NCBI GenBank assembly: GCA_015698045.1
Contig: BLAL01000044.1
Span: 1,394,501-1,458,500, forward strand
Direction of reading: 5' to 3'
DNA length: 64,000 nt
From: Rhizophagus clarus
Taxonomy: Eukaryota > Glomeromycota > Glomeromycetes > Glomerales > Glomeraceae
In this document: piece by piece, positions 42,578 to 55,174 of the stretch
Numbering within the stretch: position 1 is the first letter of the stretch
Layout of the letters: each line of letters begins with the position of its first letter
Notes under the pieces: generated by a model
Databases searched by the model: none
The model's input: only the letters and a program-made list of their open reading frames with translations
What the model was told of the DNA's origin: nothing
Position numbers and translations under genes: made by a program

Positions 42578-43684
42578 AATCTGTAGAATTATTTTTGGAC
42601 TAATAGTATGTATATTAAATTAATAGATTAAAAAAAACATATATATATATGGTATTAATATTAAATAATTCAATTTAATATTTAATAAGTAGTTTTTTAT
42701 TATTGCAAATTTTTTCTTATCACATTAACATTAACACATTTTACCATTTGTATTCGTATAATATAACAATTCTTTTACAAGCATTAGATTTAAAAAGTTA
42801 TACTTTTTTCAATCTTTCATTATAATACTTTGTTATCTATTGTTATTTATTTTGTGTGATCATTTTTAAGGGGATGTAAAATTTATGTTTCATGAGGTGG
42901 CCCTTGTTGGACTTAGTGGGAACTATCCTTTCAAAGATACAAAAAGTTTTTATTTACCTCTAACTGTAATTTATTTCACATTTTGTTAAGCAATCCCAGC
43001 GCTATTATCATCACGTGATTTAAGTTCTCTCTAATAAAATATCGATCAGAGACTAAGATGTAGGATCAGTGTCTGAAAGTATACGTAATTGTAAAATGAA
43101 TGCAACAGGAACAAATATTGTGTAAGAAGGCAGATGGTGGTTGAAGTAGTAGACATCATAGTGAACATTCATGTCATGCGAATTAAGTCACTTAATAAGG
43201 GAATGTAAATTCACAATGTGGTTCTCCTCGTTAATAGAGATACTGTATATAAATTTTATTTCAAAATACGTTTAGGTTTTTTTGTTCCTCCTATTCTTAT
43301 ATTATTCCTTACAAAAGAACCAAGGTAATTCATTCCTATTAACCTATTGAAAAGAGATAAGGAATGATTAATAACATTCCTAAATATGAAAATAAAAAAA
43401 GAGAGAGACTTTCATTTTATTAATAGATTAAATCTCATTACCACATTACCACGATCGGACGTCGCTAATTGCCTAACACAATGGATAGCAATGGAGACAT
43501 GGAGTACATATACTTTATTCTAAGAATGGTATACGTTATGTCAATCGCAAAAGTTGATCATCAGGGGCGTTTTGCCTATATAACTGTATGCTGCTAGTAG
43601 AAATTTATTCATTACTTATTTAATCTATTATATAACGTTTCAGCACGTTTTATCGTTCTTCACTTTATCATTGCATCTTGAACA
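42578..43684. other. Intergenic region
   Basis: AT-rich. Has a TATATAA-like motif near 43577 upstream of the tiny ORF at 43685. No gene supported. Confidence 0.45.
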
Positions 43685-44051
43685 ATGGCTTTCTTCAACG
43701 CAATAGTCATTTGGGCATTTAAAGGAAAGGTGGAGAATTTTATTTATTGTACTGATAAATAATGGAATGCTGTATTTTACAGAAAATGAAGAGAAGAAAT
43801 ATTTAGCAAAACATATAAATTTGAAATTACTTATTAAATTTATATAGTTTTAACATTACTTGTACAATTATTATAAATCATAAAATATATTATTACCTAT
43901 TTGTATTTTGATTTCATAATATATCCATTCATTCATCATGCTGATCATGCTGAACCTCAGAAGCATGAGTGTATTGATCTTTTCAATTTCAGTGATAGTT
44001 TCGGTTGCTCTTTAGTACAAGGCCGACGCAGGACCGGTCTTTGCTAATAAA
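43685..44051 (+). other. Possible small spliced gene fragment
   Basis: ATG at 43685 opens MAFFNAIVIWAFKGK. A 37-nt block at 44015-44051, flanked by a good acceptor (CTCTTTAG) and donor (GTAGGT), reads YKADAGPVFANK in the matching phase. If joined (intron 43730-44014) they would start a small membrane-type protein, but no terminal exon was found and the first donor (GTGGAG) is weak. Could also be relics. Confidence 0.2.
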
Positions 44052-44169
44052 GGTAGGTCCGAATTTCTTATATATTCTTCAGAGCATTTTTTAATTATAT
44101 ATAACAATTTAGTTTAGATATTAAAAAAAATCGATATATAAACTAGTTACCTCTTTTTTATCTTGATCT

Positions 44170-44630
44170 TCAGCATTTCTTTATACTTTACGCTTAATTC
44201 CATAAATTGAGTCATTTATAATGGGTGCGGCTAGCACTTGGATCTTTTCTTGAATAATTATTCATGTCCTTAACAATTCCTAGTCGTTCTGAATGGCTTC
44301 TTCACCAGTGCTTTAAATTTTGTCCTTTAATTTCACAATATTATTGAAGAAATGCATAACCATTTTTGCTGAATTGATTGATGTCTTTGTACGTTCTTTT
44401 AAAGCTGAACTTGCAACATCAGATTTTTGAATATTAGTAAAAATTCTATTCCAGATTCAGCCCTTTTCTCTTGGATCTTGTTGTTTTATCTGTTGAGAGC
44501 TAGTTGTCTTTGTCAGCTGATCGTATTTTGGGGTGGGAATATGAAAATTGTTGATAATCTGGATAATCTACAAACTCTAAAATTTTACTTAGATAAGCAG
44601 CATAACGCATTACTGATGTATAAAATTAAT
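44170..44630 (-). pseudogene. Decayed coding sequence of unknown family
   Basis: The minus strand has long coding-like stretches broken by stops and frameshifts: IINNFHIPTPKYDQLTKT near 44560, SDVASSALKERTKTSINSAK near 44410, and EKIQVLAAPIINDSIYGIKR near 44230. Amino-acid composition is that of a soluble helical protein. Not recognised. The overlapping plus frame at 44427-44654 is a shadow. Confidence 0.4.
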
Positions 44631-44926
44631 ATTAATAATATTATTAATGTTTGAAATCCTTTTACACGTCGACTGTTAAAATCGATCATTTACAATCAAA
44701 GTTAGTCTTAATGCGACTTGTACTAAACATGAAACACGTGTGACATAATTGTTAAATTGGTTAATTTAATTAATCTGATTAAAAAATTTTTGCTTATTAA
44801 CCCAGTTTGAAAACTGATAAAAAACCTCTCCACCGGTTTTTCTTGAGTCAAGAAATTTTTTTTCAAACCATTTATCTAGTATTTAAATTTACCTTTTATT
44901 CTTTATTTTTTTTAACAAAAATAATT
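44631..44926. other. Upstream region of 6-phosphogluconate dehydrogenase gene
   Basis: About 300 bases of AT-rich promoter with a pyrimidine-rich leader (TTCTTTATTTTTTTTAAC) directly before the ATG. No clear TATA box. Confidence 0.4.
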
Positions 44927-46968
44927 ATGACTAAACCAGTGTAAGTTTTTCGACTATTTCAATTCTCAAAATTCTATTATTTTATGAACATATATAGCAT
45001 ATGCTAAAAACGTTTCATTTATTATATTAATTAATGTAGTGGAGACTTTGGCCTTATTGGTCTTGCTGTTATGGTAAGCATATGATATTTTAATATTTGG
45101 ATTGATTTTGAAATTAATTTTCTCTTGATAATTTAGGGCCAAAATCTTATCCTTAACATTAATGATCATGGCTACACAGTAGTTGCTTATAACAGAACTG
45201 TTTCTAAGGTGGAACACTTCTTGGCTAATGAAGCGAAAGGTAATCTCATCGTTATTATTTATCAATGCATCATCTTTATCTCTCTTGACAATTTTAAAAT
45301 ATTTAACCAATTTTTTTTTTGATTCTGTTACACATATAGGTACTAATATCGTTGGTGCTAATTCTATTGAAGATCTTGTTAGCAAATTGAAAACTCCACG
45401 AAAGATTATGCTTTTGGTTAAAGCTGGATCTGCTGTTGATGATTTTATTGAACAAATCATTCCTTATCTTGATCAGGGCGACATAATCATTGATGGTGGT
45501 AACTCTCACTTCCCAGATTCAATTCGCCGATGCAAATATTTGGAAGAAAAAGGTTTCTTGTTTATTGGATGTGGTGTATCTGGTGGTGAAGATGGTGCAC
45601 GTTATGGCCCTTCTCTTATGCCTGGAGGTTCTAAAGCTGCATGGTAAAAATTAAATTAATATTTATTGGGATTCAAAGTCTTTTTTTTTTTTAAAAAGAA
45701 AAAATAATTTATTATTAGGGAACATGTGAAACCAATCTTCCAAGCTGTTGCAGCCAAAGTTAATAACGAACCATGTTGCGATTGGGTTGGTGAGACTGGC
45801 GCTGGACATTATGTTAAAATGGTCCACAATGGTATTGAATATGGTGACATGCAACTTATTTGTGAAGCATATCATTTAATGAAAGAAGGACTTGGCTTTG
45901 ACCATGACAAGATCGGTGAAGTTTTTGAATTTTGGAACAAAGGCGAACTGGATTCTTTCTTGATTGATATCACTAAAGATATTATGAGATTTAAAGATGA
46001 TGACGGTGTTTCTTTAGTTGAAAAAATTAAGGATACTGCTGGTCAAGTACGTATTTATATATCAATAATAAATATGGTATTTTTAATATAATAAATATTT
46101 ATTTGGTTTTTCTTTTATTATTACAGAAAGGTACTGGTAAATGGACTGCCATATCATCACTTGACCTTGGTGTTCCAGTTACATTGATTGGTGAAGCTGT
46201 CTATGCTCGTACACTTTCATCTTTAAAAGACGAACGTGTTCGTGCAAGCAAAATCTTACCAGGACCAAAAAATAAGAAATTCGATGGAGACAAAGACTTG
46301 TTTGTCAAACAATTAGGTCAAGCTTTATATGCTTCAAAATTGATTTCCTATGCTCAAGGTTTTATGTTAATGCGTGAAGCTGCTAAAGATAATAATTGGG
46401 ATTTGAATAATGCCGGTATTGCCTTAATGTGGCGTGGAGGATGTATTATAAGAAGGTAATTATAAATTTTACTTATAAATTGATTAATAAGTTTCTAAGT
46501 AAAAAAATTTTCCGTTTAGTGCTTTCCTTGGTGATATTAAGAATGCTTATACCAACAACCCAAAGCTTGAAAATTTACTTTTTGACCCATTCTTCAAGAA
46601 AGCTATTGATGATGCTCAAGATTCTTGGCGTCAAGTTGTAGCACAATCGGCTATTCTTGGTATTCCAACTCCAGCATTATCAACTGCTTTATCTTTTTAT
46701 GATGGATACAGACATGAAAGATTACCGGCTAATCTTTTGCAGGTAAAATATTAAAGAAAATTAACGAATGTCTTAATTATAGAATCAAGTTATATATAAT
46801 TAATTGATCAACTAATATAATTTTTAGGCACAAAGAGATTACTTTGGTGCTCATACTTTTAGGTATCTTGATGAATTTACTGATGAAAACCATCCTAAAG
46901 ATACCGATGTTCATATTAATTGGACTGGTCACGGTGGAAATGTAAGTTCATCAGCATATATAGCTTAA
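44927..46968 (+). CDS. GND1: 6-phosphogluconate dehydrogenase, decarboxylating
   Basis: Eight exons (44927-44940, 45040-45073, 45137-45239, 45340-45643, 45719-46046, 46127-46455, 46520-46742, 46828-46968) give 491 residues, the usual family length. It oxidises and decarboxylates 6-phosphogluconate to ribulose 5-phosphate with NADP+ (cytosolic oxidative pentose phosphate pathway). Seen: nucleotide-binding [46 protein letters not shown]; catalytic region [20 protein letters not shown] with its Lys; the signature [20 protein letters not shown], split by intron 5; and the family C-terminus [15 protein letters not shown]. The first coding exon is only 14 nt. In the final exon the stop follows VSSSAYIA; the internal GTAAGT there should not be used as a donor. 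Confidence 0.97.
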
Positions 46969-49900
46969 ATTGCATTAAAAAGCAATATTTTATGAACAAA
47001 TGCGTAAATAGTAAATTTCCTTGTATATGATATTTAAATTATAAATAAATTAACATATAAATGATGATACTTTTAATGTTAGTATCTTATAATCAGTATA
47101 ATTTTTATTAAGTTCATATATTAAAAGTAATATACAAGATATTAATAATACTTATTAAAATGAAATTATGTATAAAAAAAAATGATAAAATAATGGATTT
47201 TATATCAATACTTTGCAAATCTAAAATAGTATTATATCAAAATAATATTATTCATCTTTAAAAAATCTTTATAATCAAATATAAGAATTCACTATAAAAA
47301 CATTTTTGTAAAAACATATATATATATATATTCTAAATATTGAATTATATAATACTTCATTAAAATGATCTTGAATTATACAATAATTACAATTATTCTA
47401 TAAGTATTATTTATAACCTAAAGGCCAATTTGATTAAACATAAAAGATTAAAAAAATATATAATTAAATATAAATATTATAAAAAATCCAATAAGAATAA
47501 ATATAAAGAATAAACTTAAAGATAATTAAAATACTATAAAAATTTACTAAAATAACTATAGAATAATGTAACTGAATTATTAATTTTATATGTTTAATAA
47601 TTAATCTGGTTTTTGAATTGCATATAAAGTAATTTATTTAAGTTTTTTTAAAAATATCTATTCTTTCTAAATATGAAAATTAGTATAGTAAAATAAGAAA
47701 CTTGGCTTTAAAATTTTTTTTTGAAATTTTATTATATCTGTAATTTTAATAAAATTGATATATAATTATTATATAAATTTAAAAAATTTTTTTTATAACT
47801 AAATCTTTTATTTTTTGCTATACAAGTCTCTATAATATTCAAAACTTTTAGTATTATTTCTTATAATTATTTTAGTTTTATTTATAATAATAATATTATT
47901 AAAATAGAATTTTAAATAATTATAATTAAGATCATATATTTAAAGCAATAACATTATTATGTAATTTTTTAGAGGGTGGGAATTAGAAAAATCTTATATT
48001 ACACCTATATATAATCATGTGACTTTATACTATAATTTAATTGGTCTTATATGAGAGTGAGGGGTAAGGTCTTATATTAAACTGATGTTACATAATATAT
48101 GTTACTGTCTTTATATTAAAATTTTTTAAAATTTTACATTTATTATACCATTTTAAATTTAATTTAAAAAGAATAAAAAATTGTTTTAAAATAATAATAA
48201 ATATTATCTAATATTAAGTTAATATAAAAGCTTACTCTTTTTTTAAAGTTATTAACTAAAACTAAAAATTTTAATATATTAAAATTGGCAAAATTATTTT
48301 GATATTTTAATATCAGTTTTTCAATTTATTAAATACTAAAATAGTTTTGATATATCAAAACTATTTTAATATTTGACATAATATATCTATAGAATTTCAA
48401 CAATTATTATAAGCAAATTTTTGTTTAATTTTAAATTTTAATATTAATCATATAAATCAATTTACTAATCATTTATAATTTTTTTTTTAATTTTATTAAA
48501 AAAAATAATAATTTTTTTTTACTTTTATATAAAAAGAAAAAAATTAGAACTATTTATAAAAAAACAGTTAGTTTTTCAATTTTTTTTATTTTTTTTTAAA
48601 AAAATTTTATTTTATTTTTTTTGTAAAATACTAAATAAATATTATAAACTGGATTTTAGAATTAAAATAAATAGAAGGTAGTAGTTTTCATCATTAATAG
48701 AAATAGTTTAATAATTTTTTTTTTATTTTTTTAAGTTATCAAACTTTCTAAATAAACCTGAATTTAAAATGTAAGAAATAAAAGAAAAAATTCTTTAATA
48801 TTAAAAAAACATATTAATATTTCTTTTTTTCTTTTTTTTAATTTATTGAACTTTTTGGGTGAATCTAAACTTAAAATATAAAGAAATATATTACAGTAAC
48901 ATCTCCATAAATACATTCTTTATAAGTGTATATATTACATAAATTTTCATTAAGTGTATAATAAACTTGAATTTTAACTTATAAAAACTCTTAATGTTTT
49001 ATTCTTTATAAATGCATTTCTTTTCTAAATATACATTTTGCTATTTTTTTATTATAATCTTAAGAAAAGTGTATTTATAAAGATATTACTATAATATTTT
49101 TTTTTTTATTTTTTTAGATTATTAGACTTCTTAAATAAACTTAAATTTGAAATATAAGAAATAGGTGAATGGATGAAAAGAAAAATTTTTTTAATATTAA
49201 AAAATGTATTAATCATATTCTTTTGTTTTATTTTAGATTATCAGACTTTTAATTTTTAAATATTAAAAACTGATATTATACCAAAATTATAATATGATCT
49301 TAATATTATTTATACCAAAACTATATCAAATACTAAAACAATTTTGATAGTTTTAACAAGTTTTAATAGTTTTAATAGCTTTTAACATTTTAATATTTCA
49401 ATATTATATAAGGAATTTTGACTTTTAATATTAAACTAAATGAATTTCTGCAGACAATTTATTTATAATATATGCAAATATCATTGTCAATACCTAAATA
49501 TTTTAAAAATTGATATTCATAATACTGACTGATAACAGTTATTTTTATCAACATTATAAATTAAAGTGTTAATATTTATAATATTTGTATCATATTATTA
49601 TCAATATCAAAAATTGTTTAAAGTAAGTAAAGATTTAGCATTAGATAATTTACAATTATTGCTTAAAGTTTTAGTACTTATAATTTAAATTATAGTATTA
49701 GTTAAAGAATTTTGTATATGCTTTTAATATATTTAGATTTTTAACTGAAATCTAAAATTATAATTCAATATTATCATTAATATCTATTTTAATATAATTT
49801 CATAGTATTTAAAAAGCTTATTGTAAAGATTTTGATAAGATTCTCTAAAAATCCACTTTAAATTTGAAAGATTACTAATTTTATATATTTTTTAAAATAC

Positions 49901-50775
49901 TATACTAAAATATAATATTTTAAAATATGACTTGATTAAAAATTAAGTCTTTTTATATAAAATGATCTAAAATTTTTTAATTTAAAAATATTAATTAAAA
50001 ATATTTTTTGATTTCAATTTTTTAAAAAAATTATTTCTTTCTTTTTAGTATTTCCTTTTCTAGAGATTATAAATTATAACTTGCAGACTTGATATTATTT
50101 GACATTATATTATTAATTAAAAATGCTAATTAAAAATAATTACTATTTTTTATTTTTTAGTTGAAAATATTAATTAAAAAATAATTTTCTTTTTTCAATT
50201 ATTAACTTTAGCTATAAGTTATAATTTATCATGCTTGATATGATATTATTAATTAAAAATATTATTTAAAAATGATTCTACTTTTTTAAATTTCTAATTT
50301 TTATCTTTTAATTAATAAAATATAAAATAATGAATTTTGATACTAAAAATAATTAAAGTAATTAAAATTAATAATTAAAAATAGGTTTAAATATAAATTA
50401 TCATATATTTTTTAAAATAATTCTTTAATAAAGTATTATTATATGATTGTATTACTATCCAGTTATAGTATATAATTATACTATTATTTAGTTATATCAT
50501 ATAATTGTCATATATTGGTAATCACATTATTATTATATCTATTATATTGCTATTTAATTAACTTTATTATTATATTTATTATACTATAATATGACATTTA
50601 ATTAATCAAATACATTAAAAATTCCTTATTATAGTAAAATAATCAATCAAATTACTTAAATTCTTTACTATAATCTTATAATGAAATTGAAGTATAGAAT
50701 CTAGGATTTATTATATTAAGAATTAACTGAAATAATTTTTAAGATATAGATATAAATTAAGAGTAGTGACATATA
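46969..50775. other. Extremely AT-rich gene desert
   Basis: Roughly 3.8 kb of almost pure A/T with weak periodic TTAATATTTAAAA and TAATTAAAAATATTA motifs and no open frame of note. It contains one 141-bp MITE (47956-48096). Possibly decayed transposon DNA; nothing else recognisable. Confidence 0.6.
47956..48096 (-). mobile_element. 141-bp MITE, copy 1 (diverged)
   Basis: Bounded by ATTATGTAA (47956-47964) and TTACATAAT (48088-48096). The interior (GGGTGGGAATTAGAAAAATC, TTACAC, AATTGG, GAGGGGTAAGG) aligns with the reverse complement of the element at 50776-50916, and the length is identical. Confidence 0.6.
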
Positions 50776-51326
50776 TTAACTAATATTTTTTTACTATAGG
50801 CATTTACCCTTCACCTCCAGGTAAGATATCTTAGTTATATACAACCAATTATATTTTTTAAAAATTGTGTAACCTAAGATTTTTGCTTACCCTTCCACCC
50901 CTAAAATATTAGTTAATATATAGGCATGCGTCAGTTAAAAAGAAAGAAATCTATCCCAGAACCAAATTTGAGATTTTTGGCTTATATTATGTAAATCATT
51001 GATGTGCACCATTTTTACTTAATATTGTATGCCAGTAAGCATAATAAATTGTTAAAATAATATCAAAAAATAGAATATACTATAGAGACGATCATTTGAT
51101 TATTTGATGATCATTAACATATTTGGAAATTGTATGACAAGGAGATGAAAGGCATTGACCACATGACTTGGATAAAAGTTTAGCCATTAATTCTTCTTCA
51201 TTTTAACTGATGCATGAAAAATAAAACGTTTTTTCTTGTAAATAATTTTTTTCATTTTTCTCAAAATAATGAAAAAGGCAATTTTCCTCTTTTTAACTGA
51301 TACACGCCTATATGTCACTACCCTAA
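50764..51326. repeat. Inverted repeat with a MITE in its left arm
   Basis: The left arm is TAGTGACATATA (50764-50775) continued, after the MITE, by TAGGCATGCGTCAGTTAAAAAG. The right arm at about 51286-51326 is the reverse complement (CTTTTTAACTGATACACGCC, TATATGTCACTACC) without the MITE. A partial extra copy (TTTTAACTGATGCATG) lies at about 51199. Confidence 0.75.
50776..50916 (+). mobile_element. 141-bp MITE, copy 2, with TATA target duplication
   Basis: Perfect 14-bp terminal inverted repeats TTAACTAATATTTT (50776-50789) and AAAATATTAGTTAA (50903-50916). The left flank ends ACATATA and the right flank begins TATATAGGC. The unoccupied arm near 51310 reads ACATATAGGC in reverse complement, consistent with insertion duplicating TATA. 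No coding capacity. Confidence 0.8.
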
Positions 51327-51887
51327 TAATATTAATGCAATATAATAAAAATATTAGAATAATAAATTTGTTAAAATAAAATATATCTGTCAAAATTTTA
51401 GACTGTTAGGATTTTAGATTATTAGGATTTTGGATTGTTAAATTATTGGATTATTAAGATTTTGGTATTAATCTTGCAAAACTAATCTATTTATATAATA
51501 TTTTATATTTTTTTGGTTTTTTAATTAAAAATGAATATTAATAAGTTTATTTCTAAAAAATATTATATAAAGGAAGAATATTCATAGGAGTATCTAAAAT
51601 GTGTTGCTACTTATGTGAATTGTTTATTCACTTGGCAAACAATAATGAACAATATCATCATTACTGAAAAATAAAAAGATTTATCATGCATAAAAACTTC
51701 TGATTATAAAACATAAAAAAAAATCTAGATTATATTTAATTAATCTTATCTATTTTATTTAAGAATCAAAGATTCACATGAAACAAAATAATTTTAAGAG
51801 TAGAATGTAATGATGATCATTTTCTATATGATCATGCTGCAATTTTTTTTTGTATTACAACTACATGACAATCTGATTTACCGGCAC
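50917..51887. other. Intergenic repeat-rich stretch
   Basis: Loop of the inverted repeat plus AT-rich DNA. The frame at 51187-51393 overlaps the inverted-repeat arm and is not supported. TTAGGATTTTAGATTATTAGGATTTTGGATTG-type short repeats occur at 51405-51465. Confidence 0.5.
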
Positions 51888-52103
51888 AGGACCCCAGAAA
51901 CTTATATTAGATGTTACTGGCAAAAATTGGCCAATTTTATCATTTTTTTACTCGTAAGCTGATTGGCTGAAAATAAAGATTGTTACTATAAAAGGCAATT
52001 AAATCACATGACAATGCAGAATTTTTGTGTTATATTTCCTTTTTTAGTATGATTTTTATGTCCTTATTATTAACTTTACCAGGACCCCGGTTAATTATAA
52101 TAA

Positions 52104-52290
52104 AGGTCATATGCAAAAAACGTATATTTTTTTGCATTTTTAACAGGAAGGTCATATGAAAAAACGGGTATTTTGAGTAAAGGTTACATGCAAAAATAGA
52201 GTATCACTAAATTAGGTCATAGTAAAAAAAGTATATAATTTTGGATAAATATTTAAGGTCATATGTAATGCTTTATTATAAAGTGTATAT
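52104..52290 (+). repeat. AGGTCATATG subterminal repeats, left side
   Basis: Units starting at 52104, 52149, 52181, 52214 and 52256 share AGGTCATATG, an A run and GTATATTT. Two more in the same orientation lie at 55175 and 55214 on the other side of the pogo element. Confidence 0.75.
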
Positions 52291-52418
52291 TTTGACTATA
52301 ATGCTGTAATGCCATACTATAATGCTGTAAATTAATATGGATATTGTACATTGATTTTTTTTCTAGATCAAAAATTTAATGCTAATTTAAGATATTTTTC
52401 TATTTTTTTTACATATTA

Positions 52419-54220
52419 CCGTATTCTTCCGTTTTTAAGCACCACCTTTTTAGGGGAAAATTTTTGCGAAAGTTTAGGGTGGTGCTTAAAATCAGAAGTT
52501 TTTTTTTTACACTTTTTTTGCGCTTTTAGTCATATTCGTATTAGTCATTTTTAACCCCTTTACATAATACTGTCGTTAAAAAAAAAAAAATTTATTACGG
52601 TACTTTATTTAAAAAAAAGAAAATTTAGAAATTTTTTTTTAAAAAGAGTTTTAAAAAATAAACATTTCTTCAAATCTCTCATAAAAATTTTTTTCATTCG
52701 CACTTCAGATTTTTTACCGAAACATTTTTTTTTTATAATTATGATGATCCATTTTACCCCTTATTTTTTTTTTCACACGCGATGCCAAAAGTTCAAAGGT
52801 CATCATATTCTGCAAGTGAGAAGCTTAAAATTTTGTTATATGCGAAAGAACGTGGACAAAGAGCAGCTGCGCGGAATTTTTCTATTGATCACTCAATGAT
52901 TTCGCGTTGGAAAAACATGAAGACAAACTCAAGTCAGCAAATGGGAAAAATCGACGCGTTGGTGCAGGAAGAAAACCACAATATCCCGAAGCTGAAGCTA
53001 GTTTAAAAACATGGGTTATAGAATTTCGAAAGGATGGTATTGCTGTAACTCCTAAAATGGTTAAAATTTATATGAAAGAAATTTTGATAAAAGAGTTTGC
53101 TCATATTTATTTGAATAGTGAAAATTTCCTTGCCTCTGATCGTTGGTTTTATGGTTTTCTTAAACGGAGTGAATTTTCATTGCGACGTAAAACAAAAATC
53201 GGCCAAAAACTCCCTGCTCAACTTAGTGAAAAACTCCTGGAGTTTCAGCGGTTTATTATTAAAAAACGAAAACAATTTGAATATGAACTTTGCGAAATTG
53301 GCAATATGGATGAAACGCCAGTTTATTTTGACATGGTTGGGAATTTAACTATTGAAAATCGTGGCGTTAAATCTGTGCAGGTTCGGACAACTGGAAATGA
53401 AAAAAACCGGTTTACATGTGTTCTTACAGTTCTTGCTGATGGTACGAAGTTACCACCAATTGTCATCTTTAAAGGTAAACAAATGCCAAAAAATTTACCT
53501 TCCAGAATTATTGTAATGATGCATCCAAAAGGATGGATGGATGAATTTGGAATGAAAACCTGGTTCAATAAGGTTTGGAAAAAAAGACCAGGAGGAAATG
53601 AAATTAATAAACGAAAATCTTTTTTTGTTATGGATAGTTTTGAAGGTCACAAAACGGATGCTATAAAAAATATTGCACGTAGTGAAAACACTGATTTAGC
53701 AATCATTCCTGGTGGTCTTACTTCTATTGTTCAACCACTTGATGTTTGTCTTAACAAACCATTTAAGGATAAACTTCGTGAAAAGTGGAACATTTGGATG
53801 AGTTCAGGTCAATTTTCTTATACTAAAGGTGGGAATTTAAAAAAACCTGGGTATGATATTATTTGTAAATGGATACTTGAAGTTTGGGCAGAAATTCCAA
53901 GAGAAATGATTGTAAAATCATTTAAAAAATGTGGTATTAGTAATGCAATGGATGGGTCAGAAGATGATTTGTTTGGACAAGATGAAAGGGAGGAAGAAAT
54001 TGATGAAAATGAGAGGGAAATTGTAGATATAGATAGTGATTCAGCTGATGAATTAGAAGAATTGTAAAATGATGCATCATAAAAATAAAATTTATTTTGA
54101 ATAAAATATAAAAAAAATTTTCAAATTTGGGGTGGTGCTTATTTTTGTTTTTCAAGTTTTTTTGACAAAAGTCGGGGTGGTGCTTAAATTCGGGTGGTGC
54201 TTAAAAACGGAAGAATACGG
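52419..54220 (+). mobile_element. Pogo/Tigger-like DNA transposon, complete (1802 bp)
   Basis: Perfect 28-bp terminal inverted repeats at 52419-52446 and 54193-54220, flanked by TA on each side (52417-52418, 54221-54222), the expected target duplication. The 13-mer GGTGGTGCTTAAA and close variants recur at both ends: inverted in the left repeat, direct near 52480, and direct near 54130, 54176 and 54193. These are probable transposase-binding sites. It encodes one transposase (52782-54067). Identical terminal repeats and the nearly open gene point to recent activity; a diverged relative ends at position 200. Confidence 0.95.
52782..54067 (+). pseudogene. Pogo-type DDE transposase with a single frameshift
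   Basis: The first frame (from ATG 52782) encodes a psq-like helix-turn-helix (SYSASEKLKILLYAKERG, AAARNFSIDHSMISRWK). At the A5 run 52911-52915 the frame shifts; the remaining protein continues in the next frame from about 52907 to the stop at 54067. It includes a CENP-B-like DNA-binding part (VTPKMVKIYMKEI, LASDRWFYGFLKRSEFSLRR) and the catalytic core. Catalytic Asp codons are at 53309 (GNMDETPVYFDM), 53633 (FVMDSFEGHKTDA) and 53741 (VQPLDVCLNKPFK); the last two are 35 residues apart. The C-terminus is acidic (EREEEIDENERE). One added A in the run would restore the frame, so either a recent mutation or a homopolymer sequencing error is possible. Confidence 0.9.
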
Positions 54221-55174
54221 TAAATTGTTTAAGCAAGAAATAGCTAATTGCTTTTTTTTCCAGGAGTTTGTAGCTTTTTATTACAGCATTACAAAATAAT
54301 ATACAGCATATGCTAAAATATGTTTGGATTGAAATTTAGTTTTGCCATCAGGTTTAAATTGCCAAAATATGTTAAAATGTTAGTATTATAGAATACAAAG
54401 TTATGTAATTGCAGATTTGCAAATTATTTTAGGTAAATTTTGATTTTCATTTTCTTGAACTATAGAAATGAGTAAGCTACTAAACTTATTATTTTTTTTT
54501 ATTTTAAGAACGTTATTGATGTTCTTTTTGTTTTATTTATTTTTGTAGAAACAAATTGGGATTTTTTGACTTGAAAATAAATTTGAAAAGAGAATAATAG
54601 GGGGCAATTTCTTTAATGGGTGATAAAGAGAAAGATGTTCTTTAATAATTTTGTTTGAGAATATTACTAATGTTTTTTTTTGTCTATTTTGTAGGATTTG
54701 ATTCAAATTTTCTGGCTTAAATTTGAAAAGAGAGATGTTTTTCTTAACAATTTGGTTTAAGAATATAACTAACGCCTTTTATTTTCATTTTTATAAAATG
54801 CATGCGTATTAGGGATGTAATTTTTATTAAAAAGCAGGTCTTTATAGCAATTATTCTTTTATTTAAGAATTCTAACAATAAAAGAACTGAAGTAATGTGA
54901 TGTAAAAAGAATTAAATATTAGCAAAGGATTACTTTATATAGTAAATCATAAATATAATCTTTTTAAAAAAATTATTTGGTCTTTTATTAAAATAATTTT
55001 GAAAGTAATACAAGTAATGCATATTCTGCAGAGATTATAGCAGTTATAAAATTATAAATTATAAAATTAAATCTAATAGAGAAATTCTGGCTAGTTTCAG
55101 TTTAAAAATAATATAATCCGGTTAATCCATATTTTTAATACAAAATCTTTTTTTTTCGTTAAAAATTTACTATG
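54221..55174. other. Right internal part of the larger inverted-repeat element
   Basis: AT-rich, with TTTTTGTTTTATTTATTTTTGTAG-like stretches and no open frame. Inverted AGCATTAC motifs match the left side. Confidence 0.45.

Noticed and set aside
44966..45460. 164-codon minus-strand frame
   Set aside because: Entirely antisense to exons 2-4 of the 6-phosphogluconate dehydrogenase gene.
46945..46950. GTAAGT as a splice donor at the end of GND1
   Set aside because: Reading through gives the conserved VSSSAYxA C-terminus and a stop, so this is coding sequence.
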